Assembly (NCBI GenBank): GCA_043497085.1
Contig: JBIEKI010000017.1
Strand: one strand, 5' to 3'
Length of the DNA stretch: 64,000 bases
DNA from: Thalassobacillus sp043497085
Lineage (GTDB): Bacteria > Bacillota > Bacilli > Bacillales > Halobacillaceae
Positions 1-8,453 of the stretch are shown here, piece by piece. Position numbers and translations under genes: made by a program. Positions within the stretch are counted from its first letter, which is position 1; each line of letters begins with the position of its first letter. The notes beneath the pieces were generated by a model. That model saw only the letters and a list, made by a program, of their open reading frames with translations. It did no database searches and had not been told where the DNA came from.

Positions 1-2
1 AA

Positions 3-1040
3 GAAGACTATAATGATTGGTCTATCCAAGGGCGGAATGTTAATAGTATGAATATTCCATTTAACCAGTTGGAAAACGAAACGGAAGATATAAAAAAACA
101 GCTTCCCGAAAATCAAACGATCTATGTGGTGTGCGCAAAAGGAATCTCTTCTCAAAAAGGTGTAGAAATTTTAGAAGAGGCAGGAGTTAAGGATATCACT
201 TACCTGGAGGGTGGAATGACAGCCTGGAGCGAACACATTGAACCAATGAAAATAGGCGATCTATCGGATGGTGGGGAATTGTATCAATTTATCCGGATTG
301 GGAAAGGTTGTCTTTCTTACATGGTCATAGCAAATGGAGAAGCAGCTGTTATCGATCCGGTAAGGATGACTGATGCCTATAAAAACTTTGCAGAAGAAAA
401 GGATACAGCCATTAAATATGTTTTAGATACGCACCTTCATGCAGACCATATTTCAGGTGGTAAGACATTAGCGGAACAAACGGATGCGGAATATTGGTTT
501 CCACCTAAGGATGATGAAGGGTTGACCTTTAACTATAGTAAGCTGGAAGACGGAACAACAATCACCGTTGGAGGGTCTGTGGAGATCAATGCCTTTTATT
601 CTCCTGGTCATACGATCGGGAGTACAAGCTTTATCGTAGACAACACATATCTTATGACAGGAGATATTTTATTCATTGATTCCATTGGACGGCCAGACCT
701 TGCAGGGAAAGCAGAAGATTGGGTAGATGACCTTCGCCAGACCTTATATGGTCGTTATGAAGACTTATCGCAAAACTTTATTGTTCTACCTGCTCATTTT
801 GGAGAAATGAAAGAAATTAATGATGATGGTACCGTACAAGACAAGCTGGAAAACATCTACCAAAAAAATGACCGCTTGCAGGTAGAGGATGAAAAAAAAT
901 TCAGGCACCTTGTGACGGATAACCTGCCACCACAGCCAAATAGTCACGAAGAAATCAGAAAGACCAATATGGGAAAGAATAACCCAGAAGAAGATGAACG
1001 GAGAGAAATGGAAGTAGGACCAAACCGGTGTGCCGTCTAA
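3..1040 (+). CDS. Rhodanese / MBL-fold persulfide dioxygenase-like protein (5' end outside window)
   Basis: The reading frame is open to the left edge and codes rhodanese-type sequence ahead of the first ATG at 48, so the true start lies outside the window. Counting from that ATG, a rhodanese active loop CAKGISS holds the probable sulfur-carrying Cys29, followed by the GGMTAW segment. A metallo-beta-lactamase domain comes next with THLHADH (H129, H131, D133, H134) and later metal ligands in PGHTIGS and PAHFGE. The rhodanese plus persulfide-dioxygenase combination resembles B. subtilis YrkH and the staphylococcal CstB group, which oxidise protein or low-molecular-weight persulfides. The C-terminus ends GPNRCAV as in that group. 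Cytoplasmic sulfide detoxification is inferred; the family assignment is firm. Confidence 0.85.
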   Translation, partial: EDYNDWSIQGRNVNSMNIPFNQLENETEDIKKQLPENQTIYVVCAKGISSQKGVEILEEAGVKDITYLEGGMTAWSEHIEPMKIGDLSDGGELYQFIRIGKGCLSYMVIANGEAAVIDPVRMTDAYKNFAEEKDTAIKYVLDTHLHADHISGGKTLAEQTDAEYWFPPKDDEGLTFNYSKLEDGTTITVGGSVEINAFYSPGHTIGSTSFIVDNTYLMTGDILFIDSIGRPDLAGKAEDWVDDLRQTLYGRYEDLSQNFIVLPAHFGEMKEINDDGTVQDKLENIYQKNDRLQVEDEKKFRHLVTDNLPPQPNSHEEIRKTNMGKNNPEEDERREMEVGPNRCAV

Positions 1041-1067
1041 TTTTATGGTTGAAAAGAAGAATAACGG

Positions 1068-1093
1068 GGTCCAATCCGTATGCAGTTTGGACC
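1068..1093 (+). terminator. Possible weak terminator
   Basis: GGTCCAA (1068-1074) pairs with TTGGACC (1087-1093) across a 12-base loop, just after the dioxygenase stop codon. There is no strong T-run, so termination is uncertain. Confidence 0.35.
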
Positions 1094-1203
1094 TCCTTCT
1101 ATTAGTACTCACATGTGTGCATTTCTTCTTTTATAAGAGAACAATGGAGAAGATGGTTTAATATAAGGAGATTAAAGCAACTTAAAAAGGGGTGAACGAA
1201 AGT

Positions 1204-1440
1204 ATGAACGGTGGCATGAGCGGTGGAATGGGAGGTGGATTTTTCGGTTTCGGTTTTATCGGTATCATCATTATGTTGGCGATTATTGCAATCATTGTAT
1301 GGATGATGAAGCCGAGTTCAAATGGTAAACCAAAGAATCCTTCCAGTAATAAGTCATTCGATACATTGAAGGAAAGATTAGCAAGAGGTGAAATTTCTGA
1401 AGAAGAATATGACCGGCTGAAACGTAAACTGGATGAATAA
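1204..1440 (+). CDS. Small SHOCT-domain membrane protein
   Basis: A Gly/Met-rich N-terminus leads into one membrane segment (FGFIGIIIMLAIIAII), a basic linker and a C-terminal SHOCT motif (about 28 residues, LKERLARGEISEEEYDRLK). SHOCT domains are short helical hairpins often found at the C-terminus of small membrane proteins next to metal ATPases. The ATG at 1204 is preferred because the AAGGGG stretch at 1186-1191 is correctly spaced for it; a GTG at 1192 overlaps that site. It ends 17 bases before the P-type ATPase and is probably co-transcribed with it. It may assist or modulate the ATPase, which is inference. Confidence 0.75.
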   Translation: MNGGMSGGMGGGFFGFGFIGIIIMLAIIAIIVWMMKPSSNGKPKNPSSNKSFDTLKERLARGEISEEEYDRLKRKLDE

Positions 1441-1457
1441 AAGACGAAAGGAGAATC

Positions 1458-3608
1458 ATGATGGCTGAAGATAAGAAAGACCAGAATACCAATCGTAATC
1501 ATGAAGGCCATAATAAGGGTCATCATGAAGATTATAATCAAATCGACCACAGCCAAGAGCATGAACATCATGAAGACCATGATCAAAATAACCATGGCAA
1601 CCATGAACATCACGGTCATGAGCATGGTAATCATGGTGGCCATGAACATCATGGCCATGAAGGACACGACCATGGGGATATGGTAGCTGATTTCAAAAAA
1701 CGCTTTTACATTTCATTATTACTGACGATCCCCATTTTGATACTATCTCCTATGATACAAGGTTTTTTAGGAGTGGATTGGAGATTTCCGTTTGATCAAT
1801 GGATCTTATTCGGTCTTTCCACCATTGTTTTTTTCTATGGTGGTTGGCCATTCCTAACTGGCGGTATCAGTGAACTAAAACAAAAGAACCCGGGCATGAT
1901 GACGTTAATTGGATTAGCGATCTTTGTAGCTTATGGTTACAGCTCGCTTGTCGTCTTTGGATGGAGCGGAAAGAATTTCTTCTGGGAATTGGCTACCCTG
2001 ATCGACATCATGCTCCTGGGCCACTGGATTGAAATGCGTTCAATCATGGGAGCTTCCAACGCGCTGGAAGAACTGGTCAAATTGATGCCCAATGAAGCTC
2101 ACCGGGTCAAGAAGGATGGTGAAACCGAAGATGTACCAGTAACAGAGTTGAATACTGGTGACCGTGTTCTTGTCAAACCAGGGGAAAAAATTCCCGTAGA
2201 TGGTATCATTACCGAAGGAAAGTCAGCCATCGATGAATCGATGCTCACTGGGGAATCTATGCCGGTCGAAAAAAAGGTCGATGAAGAAGTCATCGGTGGT
2301 GCGGTTAACCAGGAAGGCTCTCTCACTATTGAAGTAAAGAAAACGGGTGACGATACCTATCTTTCCCAGGTCATCACCTTGGTAAAAGAGGCTCAGGAGT
2401 CCAAGTCCAAAGCCCAGGACCTGGCGAACCGGGCGGCAAAATGGTTGTTCTATATCGCATTGACCGCAGGATTTGGCACCTTGTTCATCTGGCTTTCACT
2501 AGGTTACGCATTCGATGTGGCATTAGAGCGGATGGTAACCGTCATGGTAATCACTTGTCCGCACGCCCTGGGACTGGCTGCGCCATTAGTAGTAGCTGTT
2601 TCGACTTCCATTTCCGCTAAGAAAGGACTGCTGATCAGAAACCGAACCAATTTTGAGGGTGCACGTAACTTGAATGCGGTAGTATTTGATAAAACTGGCA
2701 CCCTCACCAAAGGGGAATTCGGTGTAACTGACATCATTCCGGAAGGTTCTCATAATGAAGAGGAAGTTTTACTCTGGGCTGCGAGCGCCGAACAAAACTC
2801 GGAACACCCACTTGCAGAAGGTGTTCTTCATAAAGCTGAGGAAAAGGAATTGAAGCTGAAAGAAGTATCCGATTTTGAGTCGATGACAGGAAAAGGATTG
2901 AAAGGAACGGTGGAAGGAAAAGAAGTGCTGGTCGTGAGTCCTGGCTATGTAAATGAGCGTTCCTTTGAATATGACAAAGAAGAGTTCGCTGCTCTTTCCG
3001 AAAAAGGGAAAACAGTCGTCTTTGTGCTCGTGAATGATGAACTGGTTGGTATGATTGCACTAGCGGATATGGTCCGTGAGTCTGCGAAAGATGCGGTTTC
3101 CAAACTGAAGGAAATGGATATCCACCCGATTATGCTGACGGGGGATAATCAAAAGGTCGCTGATTGGGTAGCAGAGCAAATAGGAATCGAAGAGGTCTAT
3201 GCAGAAGTTCTGCCTCATAATAAGTCGGATCAAATAAAAAAAATCCAGCAGAAAGGCTGGAAAGTGGCTATGACAGGGGATGGTGTCAATGACGCGCCGG
3301 CCCTTGCGACCGCCGACTTAGGGATCGCCATCGGAAGTGGAACCGATGTAGCGATGGAAACGGCGGATGTCGTATTAGTGAAAAGCAATCCTCAGGATGT
3401 TGTCAGTGTCATGGATTTATCCAAGAAAACGTACCGTAAAATGATTCAAAACCTATGGTGGGCAGCAGGCTATAACATAGTCGCCATCCCGCTTGCCGCT
3501 GGTGCACTAGCATTTATGGGCTTATTGTTAAGTCCGGCTGTCGGTGCTATATTAATGAGTCTTAGTACCGTCATTGTCGCTATTAATGCTAAACTTCTAA
3601 AAGCTTGA
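1458..3608 (+). CDS. copB: CopB-type (P1B-3) heavy-metal P-type ATPase
   Basis: This 716-residue integral membrane ATPase begins with about 60 cytoplasmic residues very rich in His, Glu and Asp and has no HMA domain, so the His-rich tail is the metal-sensing region. The membrane metal motif is Cys-Pro-His (C367-P-H369), which defines the CopB/P1B-3 class exporting copper or silver. Other hallmarks are the TGES actuator loop, DKTGTLT with phosphorylated D411, the SEHPLAEG nucleotide-binding motif and the MTGDGVNDAPAL hinge. A GAAAGGAG site lies six bases before tandem ATGs. The SHOCT gene precedes it and a strong terminator follows. Copper rather than another metal is inferred from CPH and from the neighbouring copper proteins. 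Confidence 0.9.
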   Translation: MMAEDKKDQNTNRNHEGHNKGHHEDYNQIDHSQEHEHHEDHDQNNHGNHEHHGHEHGNHGGHEHHGHEGHDHGDMVADFKKRFYISLLLTIPILILSPMIQGFLGVDWRFPFDQWILFGLSTIVFFYGGWPFLTGGISELKQKNPGMMTLIGLAIFVAYGYSSLVVFGWSGKNFFWELATLIDIMLLGHWIEMRSIMGASNALEELVKLMPNEAHRVKKDGETEDVPVTELNTGDRVLVKPGEKIPVDGIITEGKSAIDESMLTGESMPVEKKVDEEVIGGAVNQEGSLTIEVKKTGDDTYLSQVITLVKEAQESKSKAQDLANRAAKWLFYIALTAGFGTLFIWLSLGYAFDVALERMVTVMVITCPHALGLAAPLVVAVSTSISAKKGLLIRNRTNFEGARNLNAVVFDKTGTLTKGEFGVTDIIPEGSHNEEEVLLWAASAEQNSEHPLAEGVLHKAEEKELKLKEVSDFESMTGKGLKGTVEGKEVLVVSPGYVNERSFEYDKEEFAALSEKGKTVVFVLVNDELVGMIALADMVRESAKDAVSKLKEMDIHPIMLTGDNQKVADWVAEQIGIEEVYAEVLPHNKSDQIKKIQQKGWKVAMTGDGVNDAPALATADLGIAIGSGTDVAMETADVVLVKSNPQDVVSVMDLSKKTYRKMIQNLWWAAGYNIVAIPLAAGALAFMGLLLSPAVGAILMSLSTVIVAINAKLLKA

Positions 3609-3610
3609 TT

Positions 3611-3645
3611 AGAATAGAGGGGAAGAACCCTCTATTCTTTTTTTA
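3611..3645 (+). terminator. Rho-independent terminator after copB
   Basis: An 11-bp perfect stem (AGAATAGAGGG with CCCTCTATTCT, six-base loop) is followed by seven Ts, three bases after the copB stop. Confidence 0.9.
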
Positions 3646-3693
3646 TACTTTAAGAAAGTTTAACTTTGTTAAATGATTAAGTATAAAAAAACT

Positions 3694-3727
3694 AAGGCTT
3701 TCGCCATAAGCTCTTGGCGACAAGCCA
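3694..3727. repeat. Nested inverted repeat of unknown origin
   Basis: GGCTT then CGCCA pair with TGGCG then AAGCC around the loop TAAGCTCT. Similar hairpins occur in insertion-sequence ends, but no transposase fragment is visible beside it. Confidence 0.3.
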
Positions 3728-3781
3728 AGTATTTCTAATGGAGTTAATAGTGATATAAGCAGACCTGATATTTTCTATCAA

Positions 3782-3822
3782 AAAAGGAACACCCCAAATA
3801 TGTATTGGAGTGTTCCTTTTTA
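3782..3822. terminator. Bidirectional terminator between copB and csp
   Basis: AAAAAGGAACAC pairs with GTGTTCCTTTTT, with a further CCAAAT/ATTGG inner pairing. It has A- and T-runs on both sides and can end transcripts of the convergent genes. Confidence 0.8.
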
Positions 3823-3876
3823 TAGGAATCATGTACTTAACTTAGCAAAGCCCGAGTTTTTTCGTGAAGAACAATA

Positions 3877-4206
3877 TTAAGATACTAATTTTTCACATTC
3901 ATCGGCACATTTGCGGCAAGCTTCTGCGCATTTCTGGCAATGGTCATGATTATGCTTCCCGCATTCTTCTCCACAATCACGGCATGCTTTTGCGCATAAT
4001 TGGGCAAGTTCATTTATAAACGGAGTATCACGAGTCAGGGATTGCTCAAAAAAGGCACAAATGTCAGCACACTCTCGATCCAATCGGATACACTCGGACA
4101 TCTCCTTCACGTTATCTTCCTGCAGACACGAAATAAAACAATGATTACATGCCTCCATACATTCATGTAAGGCCTCAATTACACTGGCATACTTTTCATG
4201 ACTCAT
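3877..4206 (-). CDS. Cys-rich four-helix copper storage-like protein (Csp/YhjQ family)
   Basis: The 109-residue protein carries 16 cysteines in the spaced CxxxC and CxxC patterns of four-helix-bundle copper storage proteins (Csp3; B. subtilis YhjQ), with a His/Asp-rich turn HNHDHCQKC near the end. These proteins bind many Cu(I) ions in the core of the bundle. It has no signal peptide and is therefore probably cytosolic. AAAGGAGG is well spaced before the ATG. It is monocistronic and convergent with copB. A second, divergent paralogue lies at 19349-19693 on the other strand. Family assignment is firm; that it buffers copper here is inferred. Confidence 0.85.
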   Translation of the reverse strand: MSHEKYASVIEALHECMEACNHCFISCLQEDNVKEMSECIRLDRECADICAFFEQSLTRDTPFINELAQLCAKACRDCGEECGKHNHDHCQKCAEACRKCADECEKLVS

Positions 4207-4298
4207 TAATAATACCTCCTTTTATTATCTTACATAGACTACATAACCTTTAAGGTGATGAATGAAACTAGTTCAGTGATATAGAATGAACCTATTTT

Positions 4299-5423
4299 TT
4301 AAGGCATGATACTGATTCCATTCGGAATAGAGCCAACTTCAATAGTTTTAATGACTTTATTTTTTTCGTTTTGGATAACAGAAACCGTATCCTCGAACAT
4401 GTTTGTCACATAGATATATCGGTCATCCGGGCTTATCACGACACCATGCGTTCCTTTTCCTGTCTGTATGGTTGCTATTGCTTCTCCTGTGGAGAGGTCG
4501 ATTTTTGTCACTGAATCAGCTGGAGCATCTTCCGAACCCTGATTCGCGATAAAAGCGTATTGATCATTGGATTGGATGTACACCTGGGCCGGCCCCTCAC
4601 CGACTTCCGTCTTAATGATTTCATCAGTTTCCAGGTCCACAATAGCAACTTTATTTTCTGTATGAAGGGTGGTGACAAGTGTCTTACCATCGGAAGTTAT
4701 AGCTGTCGTAACCGGGGCACCCCCTACTTGGATCCGCTTTTCCTCCTTCATGGTTTTCAAATCTATGATACTGATATTGTTCTCTCCCATGTTAGCTACA
4801 TACGCAATAGAACCTTCGCTTGCAATACGGAATCCGTGCGGTCCTTTCCCCGTGTCAACCGTGTCGACTACTTGATAATTAGATGTGTCAATTATAGATA
4901 CTGTATTGCTTTCATTATTGGTTACCAAAGCATATCGTTGATCCCCTGTGAAATCAATATGAGCCGGGTGGCTGCCAACCTCTACTTTTTCAATCCAACG
5001 ATCCTCCTCCAAATCATAAAACATAGCCACCCCGTTCATCCCATCATTCTCGTGAGTATCAGCCTCCGTATCCGAATGTTTATCTTCTCCCTCAGTTGTA
5101 TTGTCATGGCCCTCCCCGCCAGGAATAACCGTCATACCAAGGGTTTTGCCATCCGGAGAAACTTGCACATTGTGGACCGTTCCGTCTACGGATAGCGAAT
5201 CCACTACCGTATTGTCAGTAGCATCAATTTTTGTGACACTCCCTCCCTCGTCAGCTGTAAAGTAAAAACGTCTCTTTCCCTTTCCTGCTTCCTCCTGGTT
5301 TTCACTTGCTTTCACTGTATTCTGTTCGCTTGCTTCATCACTCGGTGTGGAAGTACCACAGCCTCCTAAAATAATGATGAATAGAACCAAACCCGAAAGT
5401 ATTCCAAGCATGTTTTTTTTCAT
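4299..5423 (-). CDS. YVTN/YncE-type beta-propeller lipoprotein
   Basis: A signal peptide ends in the lipobox LGGC (Cys22), so the protein is lipidated and displayed on the outer face of the membrane. A charged, disordered linker follows, then about seven 40-residue propeller repeats of the YVTN type (VTKIDATDNTVVDSLSV, VTNNESNTVSIIDTSNYQ, YVTNMFEDTVSVIQNE). A His/Glu/Asp-rich insertion (DNTTEGEDKHSDTEADTHEN) interrupts the second blade and may bind metal. AAGGAGG precedes the ATG by eight bases. It is divergent from the cupredoxin gene, and the region between them carries metal-type operators. Substrate and function are unknown; it may be a scaffold or redox partner for the copper oxidases. 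Confidence 0.8.
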   Translation of the reverse strand: MKKNMLGILSGLVLFIIILGGCGTSTPSDEASEQNTVKASENQEEAGKGKRRFYFTADEGGSVTKIDATDNTVVDSLSVDGTVHNVQVSPDGKTLGMTVIPGGEGHDNTTEGEDKHSDTEADTHENDGMNGVAMFYDLEEDRWIEKVEVGSHPAHIDFTGDQRYALVTNNESNTVSIIDTSNYQVVDTVDTGKGPHGFRIASEGSIAYVANMGENNISIIDLKTMKEEKRIQVGGAPVTTAITSDGKTLVTTLHTENKVAIVDLETDEIIKTEVGEGPAQVYIQSNDQYAFIANQGSEDAPADSVTKIDLSTGEAIATIQTGKGTHGVVISPDDRYIYVTNMFEDTVSVIQNEKNKVIKTIEVGSIPNGISIMP

Positions 5424-5538
5424 GACTGATTCCTCCTTGCTAATTTGAATTCATCATAAAAGAACACACGCTCATTTGGGTGTGAGAAATCGCACTACTG
5501 CAAAATTTCAATAGTAAATACGTACAATTTCGTGAACC

Positions 5539-5570
5539 TGCACACTATGTGCATAAATTCTATTTATAAT
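5539..5570 (+). promoter_or_regulatory. Direct-repeat promoter 1 (cupredoxin)
   Basis: Repeat units at 5539-5549 (TGCACACTATG) and 5550-5560 (TGCATAAATTC) are followed after four bases by a perfect TATAAT at 5565-5570. This is the best member of the eight-site set described in the findings. No -35 hexamer is visible, as expected for an activator-dependent promoter. Confidence 0.65.
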
Positions 5571-5606
5571 AATTTCTTCTGTTTAATTATCCATCGCCTC
5601 TGTGTT

Positions 5607-5624
5607 TATCCCCCACTGGGGTAT
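5607..5624. promoter_or_regulatory. CsoR-like operator
   Basis: A near-palindrome TATCCCC-CACT-GGGGTATG lies in the cupredoxin leader, about 30 bases after the predicted transcription start. It resembles the C/G-rich ATACCCC-GGGGTAT boxes of Cu(I)- and persulfide-sensing CsoR/CstR repressors. No csoR gene is in the window. Confidence 0.45.
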
Positions 5625-5693
5625 GTCTATCTATTTATACTTATTTACTACAAGTAGACATATAGTGTTGTAACAGGACAAGGCGAAAGGGGT

Positions 5694-6590
5694 ATGAAGA
5701 TGGGGATTTCGTTGTACATGTTGTTATTTGCGTTGCTGTCACTATGCTTGTTAACGATTAAGAAGATTCATCATAATAAAGAGGATATTTCCCGAATGAC
5801 CGGAATGATGACAGCCATGACACTAGGGATGGGAGTAGGGCTGATTGCTGGTGTGGTTTTCGGCATACTTCTGGTCGGTAACCTGTTCTCATCCACAATA
5901 TGGGGAATGGGTGCAGGGATCATAATCGGCTTATTTGCTGGTTTGCCATTAAGTGTAGTAGCCATATTAGACGGGATGCTGTCGGGGCTAATGGGAGGGA
6001 TGATGGGAGCCATGCTTGGAGAAATGATACCAAGTGATTATCGGGAGGCCATGGTGAAAATCCTTTTTCTTTTCTTTGTGGCAGTCTTCTCCTTGCTTCT
6101 CCAGCTTATTCATTTGGAACGGCGTCAGGAAAATGAACCCCTTCCCAACTATCCGCTGCTAGCCATGGGTCTGTTTGTGTTGTTTTCTGTCATTTTCCAC
6201 CAGTTCGGGCCAATGTTTCCTGACCCTCTTCTGTTAGATCAGGAACATTCCCTTCCTGCTAAAGAGGAAAACAAGGTAACCATCCAAACAAAAGATTTCA
6301 GTTTTGGCCCTTCTAACGTCACCCTTCGTTCGGGAGAGAAAGTGATCCTGACGTTAGAAAACCAAGGTGAAGTTGATCATGACCTGGAAATTATAGGCCT
6401 TACTACAACCGAGTCCCATGCTAATGACCCGGCGCATGACCACGGAACCGAAAATCTCCATTTGCATGCCTCACCGGGGGAACAAGCAACAATTGCATTC
6501 ATACCTGCTGAAAGCGGCATATATCAGTTTGTATGTACATTGCCTGGACACGAAGAGGCGGGAATGGTTGGTACTTTCACCATTTCATAA
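5694..6590 (+). CDS. Polytopic membrane protein with C-terminal cupredoxin domain
   Basis: The first 170 residues form about five hydrophobic segments, including Gly/Met-rich stretches (GMLSGLMGGMMGAMLGEM) that may bind Cu(I). Residues about 195-298 form an extracytoplasmic cupredoxin. Its type-1 copper ligands are a His in VDHDLEI and the Cys, His and Met of FVCTLPGHEEAGM. A His-rich loop (HANDPAHDHGTENLHLH) lies between the ligands. The ATG at 5700 (third codon) is better spaced from GAAAGGGG (5685-5692) than the one at 5694, so the start may be six bases later. The leader has a direct-repeat promoter and a CsoR-like box. A role as membrane-tethered copper acceptor or electron carrier is inferred. 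Confidence 0.85.
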   Translation: MKMGISLYMLLFALLSLCLLTIKKIHHNKEDISRMTGMMTAMTLGMGVGLIAGVVFGILLVGNLFSSTIWGMGAGIIIGLFAGLPLSVVAILDGMLSGLMGGMMGAMLGEMIPSDYREAMVKILFLFFVAVFSLLLQLIHLERRQENEPLPNYPLLAMGLFVLFSVIFHQFGPMFPDPLLLDQEHSLPAKEENKVTIQTKDFSFGPSNVTLRSGEKVILTLENQGEVDHDLEIIGLTTTESHANDPAHDHGTENLHLHASPGEQATIAFIPAESGIYQFVCTLPGHEEAGMVGTFTIS

Positions 6591-6686
6591 ACAATAAAGG
6601 AAACAAATTTTACGAAGCTCGAATGCCATTCAACTTAATACCAATCTCTCAAAGCACTCGCTCACTTTTCATTTAATTTATCAAAA

Positions 6687-6719
6687 ATAAGCTGAAGGCA
6701 TAAAAGCCTTCAGCTTATT
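6687..6719. terminator. Bidirectional terminator
   Basis: A 13-bp stem (AATAAGCTGAAGGC with GCCTTCAGCTTATT, short ATAAAA loop) sits between the convergent cupredoxin and permease genes. Confidence 0.75.
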
Positions 6720-6758
6720 CAGTAGTAAGCTCATATGGATAAGATCCCGTAACATAAA

Positions 6759-8069
6759 TCAATGATGTTTTTCTTCGTCATTAACATTTTGAAGGAAAAC
6801 ATGCTCGCCAATAAAAATGACAATGATAAACAAAAGGGAAACTGCTACTATCAACCAGTCATGAACAATCTTTACCCAGATGAACGCCACCAAAACAATG
6901 GCATCGAGAATAATAGCTGTCAACACAATACCATTGTTCGCTTGAACTTTGTTACGTAAATGTTTGAACACTCCCCAATGGACGATCATATCCATCACAA
7001 GATATAAAATCGCCCCGACAGAAGCAATTCTGCTCAAATCGAAAACAACAGCCAGTACCATCGCTAGTACGACGGTGTAAACCAATGTATGCCTTTGGAT
7101 ACGCCCCGGCATTCCAAAATGGCTATGCGGGATAAGCTTCATATCTGTCAACATGGCAAGCATTCGAGAAACAGCGAAAACACTTGCGATAATGCCAGAA
7201 ATCGTTGCTATGATGGCAATACCTACGGTAAACCACAGGCCATAACTGCCGAACGCCGGTCTAGCTGCTTCAGCCAAAGAATAATCCTTCGCTTCAATGA
7301 TGTCGTATAATGGGAGGTTGCTGGAAACGGCCCAGGCTACCAATAAATAAACAATCAAGCTGATGGATATGGAAGCAACTATAGCTCTGCCTACATTTTT
7401 CTTAGGCTTGACAATCTCAGAACCACTATTGGTAATCGTCGTGAACCCTTTAAAAGATAAAATCGTTAAAGCGACCGCAGCTACCATGCTGGGGATGGTA
7501 GAATCCGCCGTCCCGCTCCCCCCTTCAGCAGGTGTAATGGAAAACCCGGCAACCCATAGTCCTCCCAGAGCAAAAATGACTAACCCTAGTATCTTGAGAA
7601 GGGACACAATAGAAGTGAACGTTTGAATAAAACTGTTGCCTGATATGTTTACGAGGAAAGCGAAAACTAATAAACCGACACCTAACACAGGTACAAGGTA
7701 ACTGGAATCATCAATGTTAAAAATCTGAAGGGTATAGGTCCCGAAAGTACGAGCTACCAGGCTCTGATTTATTACCATCGATACGGCCATCAGCATCGCT
7801 GCTGAGGCTGTTATGGTTCCTTTGCCATAAGCTTTTACAAGGAACATTCCTATTCCGCCTGCAGAAGGGTATTCGTTACTCATCTTTACATAGGAATAAG
7901 CACTAAACCCTGTAACAATCCCGCCAATAATAAACATAACAGGAAACCATGTTCCTGCCAGCTCAGCAACTTGTCCCAACAATGCAAATATCCCTGCACT
8001 GATCATAACACCTGTCCCCAGGCCTATTGCACCTATAAGGGAGAGGCTGTTCTTTTTGTATTGCCCCAT
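6759..8069 (-). CDS. APC-family amino acid permease
   Basis: A polytopic transporter of about 436 residues with 12 predicted helices. The N-terminal signature SLIGAIGLGTGVMISAGIFALLG matches TM1 of the amino acid-polyamine-organocation superfamily. The ATG at 8069 is chosen over a longer frame reaching 8162 because GGGGTGAG precedes it at proper distance and homologous proteins begin just before TM1. The extra 31 codons upstream look unlike a family N-terminus. The gene is transcribed alone, between the cupredoxin terminator and the first oxidase. The substrate cannot be told from sequence. It shows no metal motifs, so it may be a bystander in the copper cluster. Confidence 0.8.
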   Translation of the reverse strand: MGQYKKNSLSLIGAIGLGTGVMISAGIFALLGQVAELAGTWFPVMFIIGGIVTGFSAYSYVKMSNEYPSAGGIGMFLVKAYGKGTITASAAMLMAVSMVINQSLVARTFGTYTLQIFNIDDSSYLVPVLGVGLLVFAFLVNISGNSFIQTFTSIVSLLKILGLVIFALGGLWVAGFSITPAEGGSGTADSTIPSMVAAVALTILSFKGFTTITNSGSEIVKPKKNVGRAIVASISISLIVYLLVAWAVSSNLPLYDIIEAKDYSLAEAARPAFGSYGLWFTVGIAIIATISGIIASVFAVSRMLAMLTDMKLIPHSHFGMPGRIQRHTLVYTVVLAMVLAVVFDLSRIASVGAILYLVMDMIVHWGVFKHLRNKVQANNGIVLTAIILDAIVLVAFIWVKIVHDWLIVAVSLLFIIVIFIGEHVFLQNVNDEEKHH

Positions 8070-8453
8070 TGTTCTCACCCCAAAAGTTATATTTCTTATC
8101 CTTTTCCCCTTTAATTGTGCAGTTTTTATGCAATTGAAAAGAATTACTATTAAAACACACAAATAGGCGAAGTTTTCTATATGTACCTACATCATAAGAG
8201 AGAATGCTGCAAGTAAGAAATATTCAACGTCTTTTGTTCAATCCTAGTCTAAACTAAAACGATCAGCCTTATTCTACGAGTGTTTTTGGGATAGTTGGAA
8301 TCATTAAAGAACTTTTCGCTTACAACGATACGGGGAGTGAAAAATGACCTTATTCTGCTACACTTTCATAATTTCTTTACATCATCTGCACAATACCTGC
8401 AATATTTTGGGGTATACATAACAGGGTATAAAAAATTATGAGGTGAAGCAAAA
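8070..8453. other. Intergenic region between permease and oxidase
   Basis: This 384-base divergent spacer holds the direct-repeat promoter of the oxidase near its right end (8376-8418). No RNA gene, terminator or further coding sequence was recognised in the rest. Confidence 0.6.
8376..8418 (+). promoter_or_regulatory. Direct-repeat promoter 2 (multicopper oxidase)
   Basis: Units TGCACAATACC (8387-8397) and TGCAATATTTT (8398-8408), then GGGG and the -10 TATACA (8413-8418). A third, weaker 11-bp unit TTTACATCATC abuts upstream at 8376-8386. The -10 lies 35 bases before the ATG. Confidence 0.65.

Noticed and set aside
1182..1673. Long minus-strand frame rich in Met and Ile
   Set aside because: It is the antisense of the SHOCT gene and the His-rich start of copB; its composition follows from the CAT/CAC repeats and it has no ribosome site.
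8393..8414. TACC ... GGTA inverted repeat as a CsoR box
   Set aside because: The spacing is too long for CsoR operators and the bases are explained by the direct-repeat promoter.
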